Under the pieces are notes generated by a model. It ran no database searches, had not been told where the DNA came from, and saw only the letters and a list, made by a program, of their open reading frames with translations. Positions 49,731-61,237 of a DNA stretch of 64,000 nt are shown piece by piece. Source of the stretch: Plantago elongata. Lineage: Eukaryota > Streptophyta > Magnoliopsida > Lamiales > Plantaginaceae. Position numbers and translations under genes: made by a program. Location of the stretch: the NCBI GenBank assembly GCA_036897095.1, contig JAYMSP010000051.1:37227-101226 (forward strand). Reading direction: 5' to 3'. Positions within the stretch are counted from its first letter, which is position 1. The number at the start of each line of letters is the position of its first letter.

Positions 49731-52700
49731 ATGAACCCGCCGCCGCCAACCACCGGTCACCACCACCACCCACCGGACCTCTCCACCGCCCTCTCCTCCC
49801 TAAAATCCCTCCTCCACCTCTCCACCTCCACTCTCCACTCCTTCCCCATCCCCCAAACCACCACACCCCTCTTCCTCCCATGCCCCTCCAACCCAAACCA
49901 CCACCTCCCACCTTCCTCCCTCTTTTCCCACCACCTCACCTGCCCCTCCACCATTTCCCTTATACCTCCAAACTACCCCCACACTCTCCTCTCCACCACT
50001 CCACCACCTCCTCTTCCCTCACCCACCTCTCACCTCCATTACTCCCTCCAATCCTATCTCCCCACCAATTTCTTCTACCGGAACTGCCCTGCACCTGTTT
50101 CCCCCACCAATCGCCCTCCTCCGCTGCTTATCCTACCTCCAATTTTGCACCTCGAGTGTACGGACGTCGGTAACCTCGCTGATCCGGTAGATTTTGATTT
50201 TGATTTCGTTAGGTTTCTTCCGTCGGAGATTTGGGCGATTCGGAGTGAGGTCGAGGCGTGGAATGGTGTCGATGTTAGGTTTTCGATTCGAGTGATGCGT
50301 GCGATTGTTAGGATGAGAGATTGTGAGGTGTCGCGTGTTTTGGAATGGATTGTTGCCAGGTCGCCGAGGTACGGTGTGATTATTGATTTCGCAATGCGTG
50401 ATCATTTAGTTGTGTTGGTTAGGTTGTGTTTGAAGGTGATCGTTCGAGAGGCGATTGGGCTGCTTGGGTTTATGGTAGGTGGTGAAGAGGTTAAAGTAGG
50501 GGAGAGGGAGAGTAGTCGGGGATTTGATTGCCCGGTGTTTAGGGATGTGATGGGTTGGTTGGGGACACAGTTTGGTGTATTGTATGGGGAGATGAATGGG
50601 AGGTCTTTCGCTGTGGATGTGCTTAGGGAATGCATACTAGACTCGGCAGTGAGTGCTTCCTTGTTTCCTCTGGAGGAAATGAGTAGTGAATTGGTAAAGG
50701 TGGATAATGAAGGGTGCAAGGAAACTCGACGAAACGTTGGGGGAAGTGTGATATCTCTTTCGCAGGTGGCTGCAGCAGTTGCGGCCTTGCATGAAAGGTC
50801 ACTGATTGAAGAAAATATACGTGCCTTACGTGAGGCTCGTCTACCGTCTGCATACCAGCGGTATGGTTTGTATTGTCTTAGAGCTTCAACACATTTTGTT
50901 ATATCTGATGCTATCAACGGGTTAGTTGGCCTGATTTTAGTGACGTGACATGTGTTCTTGGCTAAGTATGTAATGTAGCTTAAATAATGTTGAATCGGTT
51001 GCAGGGCATAGCCTTTAGGGAAGTGTTTTTTGTTAGAAAACATGGTGTCGTGAGAAACGAGTTCTATGTGGCCCATTCTTTCATAACATCATAGCACCTA
51101 GGTTTTACTCCCTGGTCTCTTAAAAACTTCCTAAATTTCCTCTTTTTGGCGATTCGGAAAGTTTTTATCCCACTATCTAATTTTTTATTATATCTCTTTC
51201 CTACTTCATCATCATTTTATTCAATCACTCTATTACTTTATCATTCACTTATAAATTTACCAACATAATACCCCACACAAACAATTATTCTATCATTTTT
51301 CTTAATTGAAGAGAAAGTAAGCCCTTGTAAGTTATTATTGGACCGGAGGGATTATTACTTCCTGTAATCTTAGTGTAATTTGCAGTCCACTTTGGGTCAT
51401 TTTAGTATTTTACTCCCTACAACTAACTTTAGATTATTAATGACATTATATATTGTCATTGAAAAAGTTAGTTTCCAAGTAAAATAACCCTTTTTGGTTA
51501 ATTCTGTTTCAGTAATATGGAGCACTCCCATGTGGCAAAGATCGCGAACGAGGAAAGACAAAAACGATCTGATTATAGGCCTATAATTGAGCATGATGGG
51601 CTTTCTTGGCAACGGTCACAAAATCAGGTAATTCGGTTGTTTTCTGTCAATGTATACCGACAGAGATGTTGATCCAGTATGCAGAACTACATTTTTGTAT
51701 GAGATTCTGTTGCGAAGTAACGAAGTAGGGGATGTATTGGTTATAATTAGACATACTGCTTTGGGTATATTGAATTCTTGATTAGTTATTTTTTTGGAGC
51801 AGACATTTAACTCTGAACTTGATTATGCTCTCCTTAAGATGAATGAACAGTTATTTATTGTCTGTTATCATGTGACCTGCATTTCAACCATGTATCCCAA
51901 GTCCGATTTTTGTGGCAAGTTTAACTTGGCCTGCTGTGTTGTCTGAGGTTCCTTCATCATTTCTATTCTCAATAGCTTCCACATTTTAGTTCGTACGAAT
52001 TTGCAGTTCTGTAGTCCACTCTTTGTTGTTTCTCCTAATATAAGTTGATGCGTTTAAGTCCTTTTGAGGACATGACTGGGGGCCACTAGAACAGTTAGTC
52101 TCAGGCCTCAGCAGTATTTTGTATTTTCACTAAAAAATATTGTGAATTATCTTTTCCTTTGTGATATATTAGGATGCGAATAAAGTAAAGACAAGGGAGG
52201 AGTTATTAGCTGAGGAAAGAGATTACAAACGTCGAAGAATGTCATATCGTGGGAAAAAGTCCAAGAGAAGTACTGTGGAGGTAATAAGTTTTTAATTTGT
52301 CATATACTATCTTGTACTCTTATGTGCTAAATTCCACCAGTACTTCTTCCAAATTGTTTGGTGAACTTCTCTCGCTTTATTTTTATATTAGCTTTCATGC
52401 TTGATTTGGGTTTTGACAATTTCGTATCCGGTTCTGCAAGAATGCTATATTCTAAGTGAATCAACAAACTACATGATACATTAGGAATCGTCAATTCCAT
52501 TCATCTTCTTTATTACGGGGTGTGACCATGTGAGGGCTCAGATGTTATTCTATCTGACTAGTGACTATCTTCGTATATAGTAATATTGGGTTGGTTTCGT
52601 ACACTTATTACCACCAATCATACTTATATCTACCTTGTTTGAATAAAACTGATCTTGCTTCAACTATTTGATTTTTCCTCTCATATGCCAATTTCAGCTA

Positions 52701-53596
52701 CCATCAGTATCCTATCCGCTTATTTTGATTTTGACATCTAGTTAGGTTTGTGTTGGTATTCTGTAGATCTTACTGCTAATCTTGCGGATATGTAATTTCT
52801 TCCACCTGTTCATGGTGCTTATCAGATCGTCTTTCCTTTGCTTTTGTTAAATTCCGTTGGCAGTAACTAACCAATTTGTAATTATTTCCACTTGTCTTGC
52901 ATAAAGGTGATGAGAGATATTATAGAAGAATATATGGAGGATATTAAAAAGTTCGGAGAGATGGGTAGCACATCAAAGACAATGGAGGAGACAGAAGGAG
53001 AAAATAAACACGTACACGATCACGATAAAAAGCAACTCTCTTCGTATGATTACAAAGATCTTGACGATGACTTCCAGAATTACAGGCCAGACTCCAGTTT
53101 GGATCATGACATTCGAGATTCCGATAGAAATGTCAGAATGGTCAAAGATAGTAGAATGGATTATGACGTTCGAGATTCCAATAGAAATGTCAGAATGGAT
53201 CATGACGTTCATGATGCAAGACGAAGGAGCAGTCGCTCAAGAGAGCACCATCAAAGAGAGATAAGAGATTTTGAGGAAGCTTCCGAAGAAGGTTCTTCAA
53301 GAAGGTCACATAGAAATGGGAGCAAGTCACGTGAAGAACGTTATGATAAAAGAGAAAAATATGGACATGAGAATGATAATCGTAAAAGGAGAGATGAAGA
53401 TTATAGGGAGCACAGTCACAGAGACAGTGGCAGGATCAAAAGAAACAGGGATGATAAAGAGAGACATGAAAAAGATCGTAGGCACAGAGATAGGGAGAGA
53501 AGAAAATCCAACAGAAATAGTAGCTCTCGTCCTGAAAGGCATAGCAGCAATTTTGAGGACAGATATGATCCTGCAGGGTCAGGTGAAGTATACTAG
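49731..53596 (+). CDS. U11-48K: U11/U12 snRNP 48 kDa protein (U11-48K), minor spliceosome
   Basis: Four exons, 49731-50920, 51513-51627, 52173-52280 and 52907-53596, give 700 residues, near my memory of the plant protein. U11-48K recognises the 5' splice site of U12-type introns. Residues 1-130 are rich in Pro, His, Ser and Thr and include a CHHC zinc finger (Cys51, His57/58, His67/68, Cys71). A conserved helical region follows (RVMRAIVRMRDCEVSRVLEW). Exons 2-3 carry RSDYRPIIEHDGLSWQRSQN and EELLAEERDYKRRRMSYRGK, which is how I recognise the family. The last ~230 residues are RS/RD/RE-like and include a diverged repeat, DVRDSNRNVRM. A good donor (CAG|GTGAAG) lies just before the TAG, so a further short exon is possible. 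Intron 1 contains a MITE. Confidence 0.9.
51108..51352. mobile_element. Stowaway-like MITE in intron 1 of U11-48K
   Basis: The left end CTCCCTGGTCTCTTAAAAAC and the right end, on the other strand, AATCCCTCCGGTCCAATAAT form imperfect inverted repeats, with TA on both sides. About 245 bases, AT-rich and non-coding. Confidence 0.65.
53103..53216 (+). repeat. Coding minisatellite in the U11-48K tail
   Basis: Three starts of an atCATGACgTTCGAGATTCC-like unit occur at 53103, 53160 and 53199 (steps of 57 and 39 bases, both multiples of three). They encode DHDIRDSDRNVRM-type repeats in the RS-like region, so the frame is kept. Confidence 0.7.
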
Positions 53597-55347
53597 GAAG
53601 CAAGCTGATAGTGCTTTTCGACTCAATGTTAGCTACTGCAATACAGACAACAAAACTGTTACTTGTCTTACTGTGGTAAGTCTTTATTGCTAACATTTCT
53701 ACCCAAGGTCTTTCAGTTGAGAGCTTTATTTCAGTGAGTCCAACACTCTGCTCTATTAATTCACCACTTCACTTAATCTGGCAGCAAGCAGACATGATGT
53801 TATGCTCCATGCGTCCACCATCTGTATCCTCCTATGTATCCTTTTTAAGCTAACTTTTTGTTCGCATTTAAACTATTTATTGATATTACTATCCACACTT
53901 CTGTACATGTGCAATTTACTTGCTGATCTCTGTTATCGTTTCTGCTCGTCCTATAGACTGTTACTTATGATTTCCAAGTGCTGTTTTGGGCTTGCTTGCT
54001 TCACTTGAGGATGCGCATTCAAGCAATTGCAAACACTGTGATTCTGACATGTGCTGGTCATATAATCATATGTACTTGCATTTCCTTGTAAGCTGTTACT
54101 AAGCACTATATATGCTGTAAGTTGTAACGGAGACCTGTTCAGGGTTCAGAGACATGAAAAATGCACACTTAGTCATTGCTTCCTAGTATAGTACTGTATT
54201 TATAATTTCCAGATATTATTGCTCTGAACATACTGTTCTTTTTTTTTTTTTTTTTGTTTTCGAACATACTGTTACTCTTGTGTCTTGAAAATATTAATTT
54301 TTTTGTTTTTAGCAATTTCCAGATATTATTACTCCTGAATATTTTCTGCTTTATGAAATATTATAAACAATGTAGGACTAGAATATTCAGAGTGTAATAA
54401 CTATAATAAGGGAATTTACATAAATACTACTTTCTTCGTTTCCGGAATAACTTTTCATTTTATTTTATAACGGAGAAAATACATTACTTTTAGATAATAA
54501 AAAAATATTAATGGGTTCATAAATTGAGTGCGACTTGGGAGTATGAGAAAGTGATGTTAGAAGGTTGACTGATGAATATATTTAACGGTAAAATTGAAGT
54601 ACTGGTTGAACAGAAATGAAAATAAATGTTTTAATTTGAATGTCGAAAAAAGAAAAATGAAACGATATTTTCAGAACGAGCAAGTACAATTCGCTGCATG
54701 ACAAATTAAACAGTTCGTATTGAATCTTGCATAGCCAGCCAGTTCTTATGTCACTACCAACGGGCACGGACACATTGTGAAGGGACTGCAATTTGCGGTC
54801 CCTCAATTTTAAATATAAAGTGTTTATTAAACCCTTCTAAAAAATTATTGAATATTAATATATTTAGCAAGAATGAATTATGAAAGAAATTGATACAGCT
54901 GAGTTGATGCATCTATGTTCCATACAATTTTATTTATATTGTTTTTTACCATTTAACTGACATTTTTCATTATTTCTTTATAATTCAGTAACATTTTTAT
55001 TATTTCTTTCTTTTTTAATATTCTTTTAGTTTACATTTCACAATCATATTTTATAACTATTTAAATTTATTTCATTTAATTCTCTTTATTTCTTTATTTT
55101 TTCTATTCAATGGTTTCATTTACTTAATATACTTAAAAGAAAATTATTCAATCTAAACAAAGCTATATTATATCTAATTCCTTTTGTTTATGAGTACATA
55201 ATTTAAAAAATTATAGTCTAAACATTGTTCTTTACTATGTGAGTTTTGAAAATGTAATTTTCATTAGTTATTAACAATAAATTTTTTAAATTAAATTTAT
55301 ATTAAAAAATTCACTACCACTAATATATATTTCTGCGTCCGTCCTCA
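53597..55347. other. Intergenic spacer
   Basis: Mostly AT-rich. It has a T-homopolymer run at ~54240-54256, and the sequence aatttccagatattatt appears at ~54208 and ~54314. No gene recognised. The first few hundred bases should be the 3' region of U11-48K. Confidence 0.5.
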
Positions 55348-55704
55348 CTACCAAATATAGCGCTTGATTCCTAAGGCAGGTTCATCGCAACCAATATAGA
55401 TGCCATCGTCTTTCACACGCCAGTAAACATTGTGACTTATATCGCAGTAATCTCGAAGGCCCTTGGCATCAAAGGCTGTGAAACCCTTCTCCTTCGTTTC
55501 TCAAACAATGTCGCAACTGTACAATGTAGCAAAAGGAATGTAGCAGAATTTCCAGTAAAATTCTCGATTCACTGCTAATGTCTTCTTTCCAAAATCTGGT
55601 GTGCCGGTAGGGAGATTGTTGATAATATATACATGGTATTTGTAAACTGGTAGAAAGCATGCCGTCGACATTTGGTGATGAATTTGCAGTAGTAAGATGA
55701 ACAA
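55348..55704 (-). pseudogene. S-protein homolog with one in-frame stop
   Basis: Read leftwards from the ATG at 55704, the frame spans 119 codons to TAG at 55350-55348. It has SPH features: YHVYIINNLP, then VNREFYWKFC, then YCDISHNVYWRVKDDGIY. One TGA at 55503-55501 interrupts it after SCDIV, at a place where the family usually has Trp in a Trp-Gly/Asn-Lys context; the rest stays in the same frame. The apparent N-terminus (MFILLLQIHH) is short for a secretion signal. It is head-to-head with the intact SPH at 56454, ~750 bases away. It could also be a living allele with a sequencing error. Confidence 0.72.
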
Positions 55705-56410
55705 AGAAGGGATTTAATGAGAATGGTAGAGGAACTCTGAGATTGATTTTTTATGAAATGTTAGACGTTTTCTATCTGTATGTATTCAAATTAACTAGCG
55801 AGTCCTCTTATAGTGGTCTTATTACCTTCGGAAAAAGAAAAAAGAATGGAATTTACACTCAATTTGATTTGCCAAATGTTATCTATAGTAGGTTTGTAGA
55901 AGTAACTGAACTAATCATAAGGCCATACACGAATACACGATAATAAGAACGCTATATTCAAATACATAAAAATTTGTGTGGACATTGTTCTTTAAGTTGT
56001 GGAGCAATACATTGTCGAACACTACTTATATCGTTATCGAGTATACACCTCGTTTGATCGAGCTGCAAATTCGACCGTTTGATGATAAAATTTTGTCATC
56101 CGGTGTATCATCACCCACCTAATGTTTCAATCTCAATCTGAAAAGGCTCTGCATTGTAACTTTCATTATTTAGTCCATTGCACTCTGACTTTACTATTCC
56201 TACATTGGTTATAATCTCACAAAGCAGAATACTTTCAAGAGTCAAATATCTGGAAAATTGCTAAAAAAAGAGAATAATTTCAAGAGTAATACAAAATGCA
56301 ACAAATTAAAGTAAAAATAGCATTGACTTTTTTATTTTTCACTAGAAACTCTCAAAATTACAAGAATATTTTCTGAATTAAAGTGAAGTTGATCCATTAG
56401 TTCCTCTCCT

Positions 56411-56418
56411 TATATATG
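56411..56418 (+). promoter_or_regulatory. TATA box of intact SPH gene
   Basis: TATATATG lies 43 bases upstream of the ATG at 56454, implying a very short leader. Confidence 0.55.
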
Positions 56419-56453
56419 TTGCAAGAAACTTCAACGCATATATTTCTACAACA

Positions 56454-56864
56454 ATGCTTATGAGTTGCAACAAAATATTGATCTACTTCCTCTTATCCTA
56501 CACACTCTTAGGATGCTTTGAGCAATCATTGGGATGTTTCTTTAGGCCGTTTGTTGGGTACACTGTCAAAATTTGTAACGGACTCAACTCCCCGTGGCCA
56601 CCATTGATGGTGCATTGCAAGTCAAAAAACGATGATCTTGGAGATCGAACAGTACAACAGGGTCAATGCTTCGAATTTAGGTTTTGTAACATACCTTTCA
56701 AGACTTTGTTCTTCTGCAGCCTTCGTTGGGGTAATAAACAAACATGGATTGAAGCTTTTAACGCGAATCACAAACGTTGCGGTTTTGATGGTTACTGTAT
56801 TTGGACAGCAGAAAATGATGGCATTTATCATGAGAGAGATAGAAAGTATGATTGGCAGGGTTGA
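56454..56864 (+). CDS. S-protein homolog (plant self-incompatibility protein S1 family)
   Basis: A single-exon gene of 136 residues, normal for the family. The first ~27 residues form a signal peptide (ILIYFLLSYTLLGCF). The mature part has the SPH pattern: VKICNGLNS, QCFEFRFCNIPFKTLFFCSL, RWGNKQTWIEAF and CIWTAENDGIYHE, with about eight Cys. The family includes the secreted pistil determinant of poppy self-incompatibility; most members in other plants have unknown roles as small secreted ligands. It lies next to a broken SPH (divergent) and is followed on the same strand by QRT1-like pectin methylesterases, each with an SPH relic behind it. Confidence 0.9.
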   Translation: MLMSCNKILIYFLLSYTLLGCFEQSLGCFFRPFVGYTVKICNGLNSPWPPLMVHCKSKNDDLGDRTVQQGQCFEFRFCNIPFKTLFFCSLRWGNKQTWIEAFNANHKRCGFDGYCIWTAENDGIYHERDRKYDWQG

Positions 56865-56881
56865 TATGTAAAATAGTGTAG

Positions 56882-57626
56882 GATGATATGATAAAGTGAG
56901 AATAAAAATTATAATGCCAGAGAATTTTTAATTATTTGTGATACTTATAACATTTTTTAAAATATATAATTAGAAATATTTCTGACATTATAATTTATTA
57001 AGCATAACCCTTTATAGCGGTAGAGAAAATGATGTTAAGAGAATGTGTGTACACACTCACACACATTATTTTTCAGACAATATGTCCTATTCTAAAGTTA
57101 TATATGATTGTACAATTATCAAGAAATGAAAATAAAAATATAAACCATAAATGGTACACAAAGTCTATCATGATTCATTTGTTAACCAATGCAACATTTA
57201 ATACATACAATACAATTAATTTGGTACGATCTATAGTGTATCATAATGTAGAAAGATGATATGATAAAGTTAAAATAAAACATATAATACCAGAGTAATT
57301 TTAATTATTCTTTACACATATAATAATTTTTTTTGTGACACATATAAAATATATAAAAAGAAATATATCTTACATTATAATTTTAAACATAACCCTTTTT
57401 AGCGGTAGAGAAAATAATGTTAAGAGAATGTGGTGTACACACATTATTTTCATACAATGTCATATTTCTAAAGTTATATATGGCTGTACAATTATCAAGA
57501 AATGAAAATAAAAATGTAAACCATAAATGGTACATAAAATTTATATTATTTACTACCTCAAGATTCATTTGTTAACCACTGCAACATTTAATACATATGA
57601 TAGAATTAATTATTGTACGATCTTCA
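56882..57626 (+). repeat. 373-bp tandem duplication
   Basis: Units start gatgatatgataaag at 56882 and 57255. Both contain taaccctttwtagcggtaga, gttaagagaatg, acaattatcaagaaatgaaa and gattcatttgttaacca in order, at high similarity. It is non-coding and separates the intact SPH from PME1, so it lengthens that spacer. Confidence 0.85.
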
Positions 57627-57926
57627 GTGTATCAGAATATAGTATATGTTGTAAGGAGGAGGTTGGAAAATAAAATGGCGCCCTCATGTCTTTTTTAATT
57701 TTCATTTCATGTTTTTCTTTTAAAAGGTAAATGTGACTCAAAATTTTGAAGGGAAGCGAGTTGCACTTCATTGTCTTCATTTTATGATATTGATATTGGA
57801 AAAGTAGGAATTCATATATTTCTTTTCTATTTATTCACTTTTACGGCATTATAATTACACTTTTACTCTGCTTTATATAATTTGTTATGTTTGAAACTCA
57901 CACTGAAATACTATAGAATAACAAAG

Positions 57927-57953
57927 TACACTTGAATCTTGACTAACTGCTAT
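57927..57953 (+). promoter_or_regulatory. Conserved promoter block of PME1
   Basis: A 27-base block (core CTTGAATCTTGACTAACTGC) matches 61575-61601 upstream of PME2 with one mismatch, while the surroundings have diverged. It lies ~200 bases before the PME1 ATG. It is either a shared regulatory element or a remnant of recent duplication. Confidence 0.5.
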
Positions 57954-58042
57954 CACTACAGTGTGCTTTCTAAGTAAACAACTACCATTATATTGACTTG
58001 GACATAAAATTATCTTCTTTTTTTTTTCCTTTTACAATGAAC

Positions 58043-58050
58043 TTATATAG
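58043..58050 (+). promoter_or_regulatory. TATA box of PME1
   Basis: TTATATAG in aatgaacttatatag, 77 bases before the ATG; the same context (catgaacttgtatatatag) precedes PME2. Confidence 0.5.
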
Positions 58051-58126
58051 TTGCTGCATAATGTAGAAAACTTCAAAACTTAATTAGTTTATTTAAACTT
58101 GTTAAGAAATTTTGCTCTCCACAATC

Positions 58127-59782
58127 ATGTTTTCCATAAGTGTTTGGTCTTTAGTTGTCCTGTTATTATGTGGTAACATTGTAGTTTGCCTGGCTCAAAA
58201 CGACATCCGTATCATTACATGGGATGACTTGCTGATGACTCGTAGTGGAGCACAAGAGGATGATGATGATGCTAGAATTATAGTCGTTGATCCGAGTGGG
58301 GGTGGCAATGCTCGGACTGTGAGGGAAGCAATAGAAATGGTTCCGAGAAACAATCACGAGAGAGTGAAAATACACATTCTACCTGGAATCTATGAAGAGA
58401 AGGTAGTAATTCCAGCAAATAAGCCTTACATTTCATTGATTGGAGATCCAGAGAATCCAGGACGGACAGTCATAACAGGGCATGCAAAAGCTTCCGATCC
58501 TGATGGGAGGGGCGGAACAATAGGGACTACAGGTTCTTCTACTGTTGCAATAGCAGGGAATTTTTTTTGTGCATCAGGAATCACTTTTCAGGTAATTTAG
58601 TGATATAATGCGAAAGCATAAAATCTAATATTTGAACTAGTTTAATTATCTGTGACACTTTTATATATATATATACACACACACATACATACATATATAT
58701 ATATATATTTTTTTAATACATGTTAATTTTATGAAAGGATAACTGCCAAGACATTATATACCATTAGTAATTGTTAAAAAAGTCAACTCATTAGCTTTAT
58801 ACAACTCTGGTTCCCAAAAGGTTATTAGTTCTTTTTTTATGCGTTGAAGTATTGGCTCTTTTCAGTTTAATGAATTTTTTTTAATAAAAAATTTATTACG
58901 TGAACGTGCAACTTATCAAACAAGCTAGTTGAAAAGCTAAAAAATTCATTACGTAAACGTGCAACTTATCAAACAAGCTAGTTGAAAAGCTAGTTGGATT
59001 GAGAAGCTAACCAAGTTAGCTCGTTAAAAAAAAACTACAATTTCAACTATCAACTACCTTTTTAATTACCAACTACATTTTCAGTTAATTTTACTAAACA
59101 CATCTTAATAATAATAATAGCCACAAAAGGGGTTATTGCTTTTCTTCATATTACTGTCACATAAAAATTTTGTAACTCACTTACCTAAATTTTTCCTGTC
59201 CTGATTTTACAGAACACAGCAACTGGAGCACAAGCAGTGGCAATACAACTATCGCAAGATAAATCTGTTTTTTACAAAGTTCGGTTTATTGGATCACAAG
59301 ATACATTATTGGATTTGAGGGGATCACATTATTTCCACCAATGTTTTATTGAAGGTGCGACGGATTTCATTTGTGGTAATGGGAGATCACTCTATAATCA
59401 GTGCCAACTCTCTGTAGTTAGTCCTGGATTCGCAATAGCTGCACATCATAGGGAAACAGCTAACGAGAACACCGGGTTCTCTTTCGTGAACTGTACGGTA
59501 ACAGGTAAGTCCGGTCTTACGCCATTCCTGGGAAGACCTTGGGCAGCCTATGCGCGAGTCATTTTCTCATTTTGTAAACTTGACATCGATATAAGATCGG
59601 GAGGATGGGACGACTTTGGAGTAATATCAAGACATAAAACTGTGGTATTTGGGGAGTATCAATCCTCAGGCAGGGGCAGTAAGACTGGAAGAGTGCCATG
59701 GTCTAAATCCTTAAGTTCTGAGGAAGCTAAACCATTTCTGGACACCAATTTTATAGGTGGCCATGATTGGCTAAGACTATAA
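58127..59782 (+). CDS. Pectin methylesterase, QUARTET1-like, copy 1 (PME1)
   Basis: Two exons, 58127-58591 and 59213-59782, phase 0, give 344 residues. A signal peptide (~1-24) is followed directly by the mature enzyme, so there is no PMEI pro-domain. All six catalytic positions known from carrot PME are visible: Gln162 in GAQAVA, Gln184 and Asp185 in GSQDTLL, Asp206 in GATDFICGNG, and Arg263 and Trp265 in LGRPW. The family removes methyl groups from wall pectin. The IITWDDLL start and TGRVPWSKSLSSEEAKPF end point to the clade of QUARTET1, which acts in pollen tetrad separation; orthology is inferred. Odd point: Cys in DFICG where Phe is usual. The start at 58127 begins the signal peptide; the TTG upstream is not a start. 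Confidence 0.92.
58661..58708 (+). repeat. Compound microsatellite (TA)n(CA)n(TACA)n(TA)n
   Basis: A dinucleotide tract in the intron of PME1, likely to vary in length. Confidence 0.85.
58892..59000 (+). repeat. 53-bp tandem duplication in PME1 intron
   Basis: The string gtgcaacttatcaaacaagc and its flanks recur with a 53-base step (attacg at 58895 and 58948), followed by more aagctagttg repeats. The region from here to ~59108, ending in tttactaaacacatctta, may be a decayed MITE. Confidence 0.65.
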
Positions 59783-59813
59783 GGTCAATTTTATTTGAAC
59801 ACCTTATAACATA

Positions 59814-59920
59814 CTATGTTCTTCTGCACCCTTTGTTGGGGTAATAAGCAGAGTTGGCATTTATATTTATGAAAGAGATATAGTTAACGGCTAAATCATA
59901 ATTGGGATGGTTAATTATGT
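59814..59920 (+). pseudogene. SPH relic behind PME1
   Basis: The sequence tgttcttctgcaccctttgt, continuing tggggtaataa, aligns with 56705-56740 of the intact SPH. After an internal deletion, tttatgaaagagatata...aattgggatgg matches its 3' end. Stops are present in frame. It begins ~30 bases after the PME1 stop. Confidence 0.75.
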
Positions 59921-61237
59921 AATTGGAAGTTTGAGCAATGATTCAATAAGATGAGAAATTGATATGAATATAACAGTTGTTTTACATCAAGACAAAAAAA
60001 TAAATAGGATAAATGAGTCAATAAGATGAAAAACGGTCCTTTCTTAACAAGAACTACACGTACGATATAAATATAGAAACAGTTCTTTTATGTATCCCTC
60101 CGATGAATGTATCCCTAGGATTTATTCCCAAAATTGAGAATTTATTCATTTTGTACATCATTCATTCAGCAAACGAAATTATATATAGGCAATTTATACT
60201 GAATGAAAAACAAAGACTGAATGATGATGTTAATGATACATTATCATTATTGAATTGATGGAACAGACATGATAACAGATACAGTATATGAATTCTATAT
60301 TGTCACAACTTTCTTCTCAAAATGCATGTGCACCTTTACTTTATAATTTTTTGGGGAAGATCATCATGTGTCTTGTTATTCTATCTTATCTTATTGCTAT
60401 TTTTAAGAATCTCAATGTAAATTTAATAATGTAGAAGTGGTTGATGGGTTTATTTGCAATTAGCAACTATCAAAATCAACAAATAATCCCATTCCCAAAC
60501 CAAATCCCCAAATCCACCGTACATAGATTTAAATTTCTCTTATTTTAATCAGTTGACAAACACAATTTCATAAAATCCATCCAAATGGCCATTTGAATGG
60601 TATGCCACTCAAGTCCTTGATTGTTGAATATAATTAAAAACATGCACAATATTTCACTTAGAGTATTTTGGGTTAATCCCGCTACCCTCACTTGATATTT
60701 TTAAATTCCCTTTAAAATTGTGCAGCCTCTCATCTAAAGTTCATAATATAATATCCTTTTGCAGTAGAAATTGGATCTCGACCAATTAATTGTCGGATCT
60801 TTAATATATATTCTTTGTTTTAGGCTTAAATTCACACTGACATGTACACTGATATTAGAGTAATATATCTAAGTATTTAATTAAATTTCCAAATTGAGAG
60901 GTTAGAATGAAAATTGTAATAGAAAGAGAGCGAGTAAATCATGATAAATGTTTTCCATTTAGAATGATAAGTCTTTATTGCGACGGAATAAAATAAAATT
61001 CAGAAAGTTGAGATTCGGACGCACCGAGTATATAAAATGGAACATGAAATTTAAAAGAAAATAAAGAAATTCAAAAGTAAGACTTTTAAATTCCTTGACT
61101 AAAGACCATTGAATTTATGAATGTTTTAAAGGTCTCAAATAGAATTTAGTAAAATACATTTTCAAACCAAATGTTTAATAAGAGTTCATTTCACTAAAAT
61201 TGTTAATGTGTACCAATTTACACACAAAATCACATTA
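59921..61237. other. Intergenic spacer between PME copies
   Basis: AT-rich. Near 60562-60615, sequence matches the right end of MITE copy B (tccatccaaatggccatttg), so an old copy C probably occupies ~60440-60615. No gene. Confidence 0.5.
60440..60615. mobile_element. Decayed MITE, GGGCTGATTG-terminus family, copy C
   Basis: The segment caatttcataaaatccatcc, continuing aaatggccatttgaatggtatgccac, closely matches the right part of copy B at ~35140-35185. The left end is not clear. Confidence 0.45.

Noticed and set aside
50402-51076. 224-residue minus-strand frame across U11-48K exon 1
   Set aside because: Shadow frame of a skewed exon; composition (Thr, Ser, Pro, Ile) mirrors the sense strand.
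49731-53596. U12-type introns in the window's own genes
   Set aside because: None of the reconstructed introns starts with (A/G)TATCCTT, so no minor-spliceosome intron can be claimed.
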